Shown piece after piece: positions 60,698 through 64,000 of a DNA stretch of 64,000 nt (position 1 is its first letter; each line of letters opens with the position of its first letter). The stretch covers positions 254,810 through 318,809 of the forward strand of contig MSHJ01000009.1 in the NCBI GenBank assembly GCA_001941065.1, given 5' to 3'. Position numbers and translations under genes: made by a program. The notes below the pieces were generated by a model, which saw only the letters and a list, made by a program, of their open reading frames with translations, did not search any database and was not told the origin of the DNA. This stretch comes from Alistipes sp. Zagget8. GTDB taxonomy: Bacteria > Bacteroidota > Bacteroidia > Bacteroidales > Rikenellaceae.

Positions 60698-61366
60698 TCA
60701 GGGCAGCCACTCCGCCAGTGCGGGCCGGATGACGGCCTCCATGACCGCGTATCCTTCGGGCGTGGGGTGCACGCCGTCCCGGGTGTATTCGCTGCGCATC
60801 GACCCGTCGCCGGCGTCCATCGCGCTGTGATAATCCACCCATGTCAGCCCGCGTTCCGCGGCGTACTGCCGCAGCCGGTCGTTCAGGGCCCGGATTTTTT
60901 CGGGAACAGATTCGATCTCGGGGCGCCACGGATATTTCGCGGCCGGCAGCACCGAGCAGATGATCGGTCGGATGCCGGCAGCGAGAGCCAGCTCGGCCAT
61001 TGAGACGATGTTTTCGGCGATGTGTTCGCTTTCGATCGGGCCGTTGTTGCCGGCGATGTCGTTCGTTCCGGCGAGGATCACCACGGCCTTCGGACGGAGG
61101 TCGATCACGTCGGCGCGGAAGCGGCAGAGCATCTGGGGCGAGACCTGCCCGCCGATTCCGCGGCAGGCGAAATTGTTGTCGGTGAAAAATTCCGGGTGGG
61201 CGTTATCCCATCCGTCGGTAATCGAGTTGCCCATGAACACCACGGCGGGGGCCGTCGTCAGGGCGGCGTTGGCCTCGGCGTAACGGCCGTAATTGGCCCA
61301 GTCGCGCTGCTGTCCCGCGGCGAGCAGGGGCAGTGCGAGGGCGAGCAGGAACGCTGTCTTTTTCAT
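60698..61366 (-). CDS. Secreted SGNH/GDSL-family hydrolase
   Basis: 222 aa from ATG at 61366 (MKKTAFLLALALPLLAAGQQ, signal peptide). Blocks of the SGNH fold: I VVFMGNSITDGW (nucleophile Ser, in GNSIT rather than GDS), II CRGIGGQVSPQML (Gly), III VVILAGTNDIAGN (Asn), V YTRDGVHPTPEGYAVM (Asp and His). Such enzymes are esterases, often deacetylating glycans in the periplasm; the platelet-activating-factor acetylhydrolase-like group fits best. It lies 7 bp after a small membrane protein gene. Substrate unknown. Confidence 0.9.
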   Translation of the reverse strand: MKKTAFLLALALPLLAAGQQRDWANYGRYAEANAALTTAPAVVFMGNSITDGWDNAHPEFFTDNNFACRGIGGQVSPQMLCRFRADVIDLRPKAVVILAGTNDIAGNNGPIESEHIAENIVSMAELALAAGIRPIICSVLPAAKYPWRPEIESVPEKIRALNDRLRQYAAERGLTWVDYHSAMDAGDGSMRSEYTRDGVHPTPEGYAVMEAVIRPALAEWLP

Positions 61367-61373
61367 CGGCGGA

Positions 61374-61604
61374 CTATTTTTGCGCCTGGGTGATGTTGCG
61401 GGCGTTGCGTTCGTCGTCGTTCTTGCGGCGTTTCCCGCCGAAGCGGCCCAGGAGCCATCCGGCACAGAAGACGATCCCGTAAATGGCGATCTTGACAAAC
61501 AGGTTTTCGAGCCCGTTGACGATGTTTTTCGAGAAGATGGCGATCAGGAGCACGGCGATCAGCGCCAGCGATCCGTAGATGATCCATTTTGTTTTGGCTG
61601 TCAT
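61374..61604 (-). CDS. Small membrane protein with two TM helices, 76 aa
   Basis: Two hydrophobic segments: WIIYGSLALIAVLLIAIFS (~7-25) and LFVKIAIYGIVFCAGWLLG (~35-53). A basic, disordered tail follows (GGKRRKNDDERNARN). Probably an inner-membrane protein with its tail in the cytoplasm. It ends 7 bp before the SGNH gene starts, so the two are likely expressed together. I do not recognise a named family; codon use is like the neighbours. Confidence 0.65.
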   Translation of the reverse strand: MTAKTKWIIYGSLALIAVLLIAIFSKNIVNGLENLFVKIAIYGIVFCAGWLLGRFGGKRRKNDDERNARNITQAQK

Positions 61605-61648
61605 GGCAGTTCTTTTTGGGTTTCGATATGCAATTTCCGGTATCGACC

Positions 61649-63043
61649 TTAAAACCCGCTTCTTAAGCAGGAGAGTTCTTCAACTGTAATAGGGATTTTG
61701 TGGTCGCCGAGGATGCGGCTGCCGGTCTCCGTCACGAGGATGTCGTCCTCGATGCGGATGCCCCCGAAATCGCGGTAGGACTCCAGCGCGTCGTAATCGA
61801 CGATGCCCTTGTAAAGCCCTTCGGCGCGGCACTTGTCGATCAGCGCGGGGATGAAATACAGGCCCGGTTCGTCGGTCATCACCGTCCCCGGCTCGATGCG
61901 CCACGCCGCGCGGTAGATGCAGGTTCCCGACGCGGCGGCGCGTTCGGCGATCGACGCGAAATCGAACGACCGCTCGCCCATCGCCTCGCAGTCGTGCACG
62001 TCCATGCCCAGTCCGTGTCCGAGTCCGTGGGGCATGAGCATCGTCATCGCCCCGGCGGCCACGGCGTCGGCGGCCGAGCCCTTCAGCAGTCCCAGTCCCA
62101 CGAGCCCTTCGGCCAGGGTCATGTAGGCGGCGTTGTGCACCTCGGTGTACATCATGTGGGGTTTGACGATGCGGGCCACATGGTCGTGCGCGGCCAGCAC
62201 GATGTTATAAATATCTTCCTGTTTCTGCGTGAAGCGCCCGCTGACGGGGTAGGTGCGGGTGTGGTCCGAGCAGTAGCCTTCGACGCTTTCGCCGCCGGCG
62301 TCGCACAGCAGCAGGCGGCCCTCCTCCAGCACGCCGTCGGCGTTGAGATTGTGCAGCGTCTCGCCGTGCTGCGACACGATCGAGGGGAACGACACGCCCT
62401 GCCCCAGCGACTTGGCGACGCCTTCGATGGCGCCCGCGATCTGGCGTTCGACGACGCCCGGGCGGCACATCTTCATCGCCGTCGTGTGCATCTCATAACC
62501 GATTGTGAAGGCGCGTTCCATCTCCTCGACCTCCTCGGCGCTCTTTTTCTCGCGCATCTCCGCCACGGCGAACATCAGGTCCACCGACTTGTAGTCGTGC
62601 AGCAGCGCGGGTTTTATGCCCAGCAGCGCCGACAGCTGGAGTTTGGTCTCCCCGCGGTAGGGCGGCAGGTAGTGGACCCGGCGGCCCAGGGCGACGGCCC
62701 TGCGGAGGCGTTTTTCGAGTTCGGCCATCGGGAACGTCGCCGTGATGCCGACCCCGGCGCCCATCTTGCGGAGCGTGGGCTGGGGACCGGTCCAGATGAT
62801 GTCCTCGACGGTGAAATCGTCGCCGTACAGCGCCTCCTCGCCCGTGTCGGCATCGATCACCCCGACCACCGACGGGACGTTCAGCCCGAAGTAGTAGCGG
62901 AACGACGAATCCTGCCGGAAATAGTAGGCGTTGTTGGGGTAGTTGTTGGGCGACAGAGAGTTGCCCGGAAGCAGGATAAGGCCGCTCCCGATTTTGGTGC
63001 GCAGTTCGTGACGGCGCGCAGTATAGGTTTTTGCGGAGAACAT
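61649..63043 (-). CDS. pepP: Xaa-Pro aminopeptidase (M24B)
   Basis: 464 aa from ATG at 63043 (MFSAKTYTARRHELRTKIGS); the open frame upstream overlaps the S66 gene. The N-terminal creatinase-like domain (NNAYYFRQDSSFRYYFGLNV) is followed by a pita-bread metallopeptidase domain. Dinuclear-metal ligands are visible: Asp in LLCDAGGESVEGY, Asp in CSDHTRTYP, His in MPHGLGHGLGMDVHD, Glu in MTDEPGLYF, Glu in IRIEDDILVTETG. It removes N-terminal residues preceding proline, in the cytoplasm. Its final codons (SCLRSGF) lie within the terminator stem. Confidence 0.93.
   Translation of the reverse strand: MFSAKTYTARRHELRTKIGSGLILLPGNSLSPNNYPNNAYYFRQDSSFRYYFGLNVPSVVGVIDADTGEEALYGDDFTVEDIIWTGPQPTLRKMGAGVGITATFPMAELEKRLRRAVALGRRVHYLPPYRGETKLQLSALLGIKPALLHDYKSVDLMFAVAEMREKKSAEEVEEMERAFTIGYEMHTTAMKMCRPGVVERQIAGAIEGVAKSLGQGVSFPSIVSQHGETLHNLNADGVLEEGRLLLCDAGGESVEGYCSDHTRTYPVSGRFTQKQEDIYNIVLAAHDHVARIVKPHMMYTEVHNAAYMTLAEGLVGLGLLKGSAADAVAAGAMTMLMPHGLGHGLGMDVHDCEAMGERSFDFASIAERAAASGTCIYRAAWRIEPGTVMTDEPGLYFIPALIDKCRAEGLYKGIVDYDALESYRDFGGIRIEDDILVTETGSRILGDHKIPITVEELSCLRSGF
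61651..61671 (-). terminator. Terminator overlapping the end of pepP
   Basis: Stem CCCGCTT/AAGCAGG (one G-T pair) with loop CTT, followed on the minus strand by TTTT that contains part of the stop codon. Confidence 0.7.
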
Positions 63044-63077
63044 AGGCGTTTGAATAAGAGGATGATCGTTACGCCCC

Positions 63078-63109
63078 CAAATATAGGAAAAAATCCGGGA
63101 TTTGTCAAT
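63078..63109 (-). promoter_or_regulatory. Promoter of pepP
   Basis: Minus-strand ATTG (63106-63109; one mismatch to TTTG), 20 bp spacer, TATATTTG (63078-63085). It overlaps the last codons of the S66 gene. Confidence 0.6.
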
Positions 63110-64000
63110 CTTCGCGGGCAAATTCCACGCGGGCGCCCGTGTCGTCCACCCCGACCGTCACCCGGCGTCCCAGGTAGACCGCCAGGTTGGGGTCCGTATG
63201 CCCTGCGGGGAATCCGAAGACGACGGGTATCCCCAGCGGCCGCGTGTAGGCCGAAATGACGGTGCAGGCATCTGCCACGCCGAATTTCTCCATGCCCAGC
63301 ATCTCCGAGAAGTGGCCCACGACCACGGCCCGGAGGTTTTCGAGTTTGCCGCTGCGTGCGAGGCTCTGCATCATGCGGTCGATGCGGTAGACGAACTCCC
63401 CGACCTCCTCGATCAGCAGCACCGTCGGTTCCTCCGCCGTCAGCTCCTCGGGGGTGCCGTCCGCCGAGCGGATCACCGTGAGGTTGCCTCCGGCCAGACG
63501 TCCTGAGGCCGTTCCGGGCTGGTTGAGCGGATGGGGTTCCACCTCGATGCACACCGTCTCGCCGAACAGCGCCTGCCGCAGCGATTCGGCCGAGGGGTCC
63601 TCCTCCCCGTCGAAATGGAATCCGGCGGGCATCGGGCCGTGGATGCTCTCGATGCGGAGCTTCCGCAGCGCGAGGTGGAGCATGGTGATGTCGCTGAATC
63701 CGACCACCCATTTCGGATGTTCGCGCAGCCGTGCGAGGTCCACGAGCGGTAGTAGCCGCACCGAGCCGTAACCCCCGCGGCAGGCGATCACGGCTTTCAC
63801 CGACGCGTCGTCGAGCATCGCCTGCAGGTCGGCGGCTCGCTGCTCGTCGGTCCCGGCGAAATAGGGTTGTTCGCGGTCGGCGCAGTGGGCGCCGAATTTC
63901 ACGTGCAGGTCCCACGACTCGATCCGTTCGCGGATTTTCGCCGTGTCGGTCTTCAGCGGCAGTTTGCCCGCCGGGGAGACGATGCCCACGGTGTCGCCCG
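63105..64000 (-). CDS. S66-family LD-carboxypeptidase, 5' end cut by window edge
   Basis: At least 297 residues. The frame remains open to base 64000 and reads GDTVGIVSPAGKLP, the usual start region of S66 enzymes (about 10 residues are missing). Catalytic motifs: nucleophile Ser in CRGGYGSVRLLP, Glu in LIEEVGEFVYRID, His in FGFPAGHTDPNLAVYLG. These cytoplasmic serine peptidases cleave the L-D bond of murein tetrapeptides for peptidoglycan recycling; some members (MccF-like) act on microcin-type conjugates. The ATG near 63989 is internal and not the likely start. It ends 61 bp before pepP. Confidence 0.9.
   Translation of the reverse strand, partial: GDTVGIVSPAGKLPLKTDTAKIRERIESWDLHVKFGAHCADREQPYFAGTDEQRAADLQAMLDDASVKAVIACRGGYGSVRLLPLVDLARLREHPKWVVGFSDITMLHLALRKLRIESIHGPMPAGFHFDGEEDPSAESLRQALFGETVCIEVEPHPLNQPGTASGRLAGGNLTVIRSADGTPEELTAEEPTVLLIEEVGEFVYRIDRMMQSLARSGKLENLRAVVVGHFSEMLGMEKFGVADACTVISAYTRPLGIPVVFGFPAGHTDPNLAVYLGRRVTVGVDDTGARVEFARED

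Noticed and set aside
60528..60929. N-terminal extension of the EF-G2 gene from a GTG at 60929
   Set aside because: The extension overlaps the SGNH gene and its terminator and has no EF-G likeness; ATG at 60527 matches the family start.

Overview
The window is a high-GC chromosomal segment of a gut Bacteroidales bacterium, most like Alistipes (Rikenellaceae). I infer this from three SusC/SusD pairs, SPII lipoproteins, fimbrillin-type lipoproteins, Bacteroidetes promoters (TTTG, 19-21 bp, TAnnTTTG) and the housekeeping proteins. Most genes lie on the minus strand. I saw no rRNA, CRISPR array, prophage or insertion sequence; one tRNA-Thr is present.

Layout. (1) 1-12.5 kb: a mannose/alpha-mannoside utilization locus on the minus strand. 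In transcription order it holds a phosphomannose isomerase with an extra N-terminal domain, an MFS sugar transporter, a ROK kinase, SusC, a SusD broken by an amber stop, a GH92 glycosidase and two lipoproteins. Its HutC-type GntR regulator (12.7-13.4 kb) has matching palindromes at its own promoter and at the operon promoter. (2) 13.6-22.3 kb: a beta-glucan locus (SusC, SusD, GH16) with a SusR-like beta-propeller/LuxR regulator; four CTTTACAAA-like direct repeats sit just upstream of the susC promoter. (3) 22.7-30.0 kb: a tyrosine recombinase next to a ~284 bp segment bounded by inverted repeats. The segment carries a consensus promoter that points away from the downstream operon. That operon encodes a small regulator-like protein, an OmpA protein, two short related peptides, a fimbrillin with an amber stop and a fimbrillin-PI-PLC fusion. 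I read this as a phase-variable surface operon captured in the OFF state. (4) 30.2-34.7 kb: PIF1/HRDC helicase, tRNA-Thr(CGT), CstA-type transporter and a hypothetical protein. (5) 34.7-51.9 kb: a sialic-acid/sulfated-glycan locus with a Ser-type sulfatase, two GH33 sialidases, a FadR-type GntR regulator, a metallophosphoesterase, a fimbrillin/FISUMP lipoprotein, SusD, SusC, a kelch epimerase fused to a sodium symporter, and NanA. Palindromes lie at its likely control points. (6) 52.1-64 kb: housekeeping genes (tdk, murA, rpmH, GNAT, DUF4924, PiT phosphate transporter, EF-G2-like factor, SGNH hydrolase, aminopeptidase P, S66 peptidase). An inverted pair of MITE-like repeats flanks the DUF4924 gene.

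The whole window fits a forager of host and dietary glycans. The mannose locus covers import, release, phosphorylation and isomerization to fructose-6-P. The sialic-acid locus covers desulfation, sialidase release, outer-membrane import, mutarotation, Na+ symport and lyase cleavage. The switch region would vary surface adhesins. Two genes exposed at the cell surface (mannose susD and the first fimbrillin) each carry one TGG-to-TAG change, while rpmH and another susD use TAG as a normal stop.
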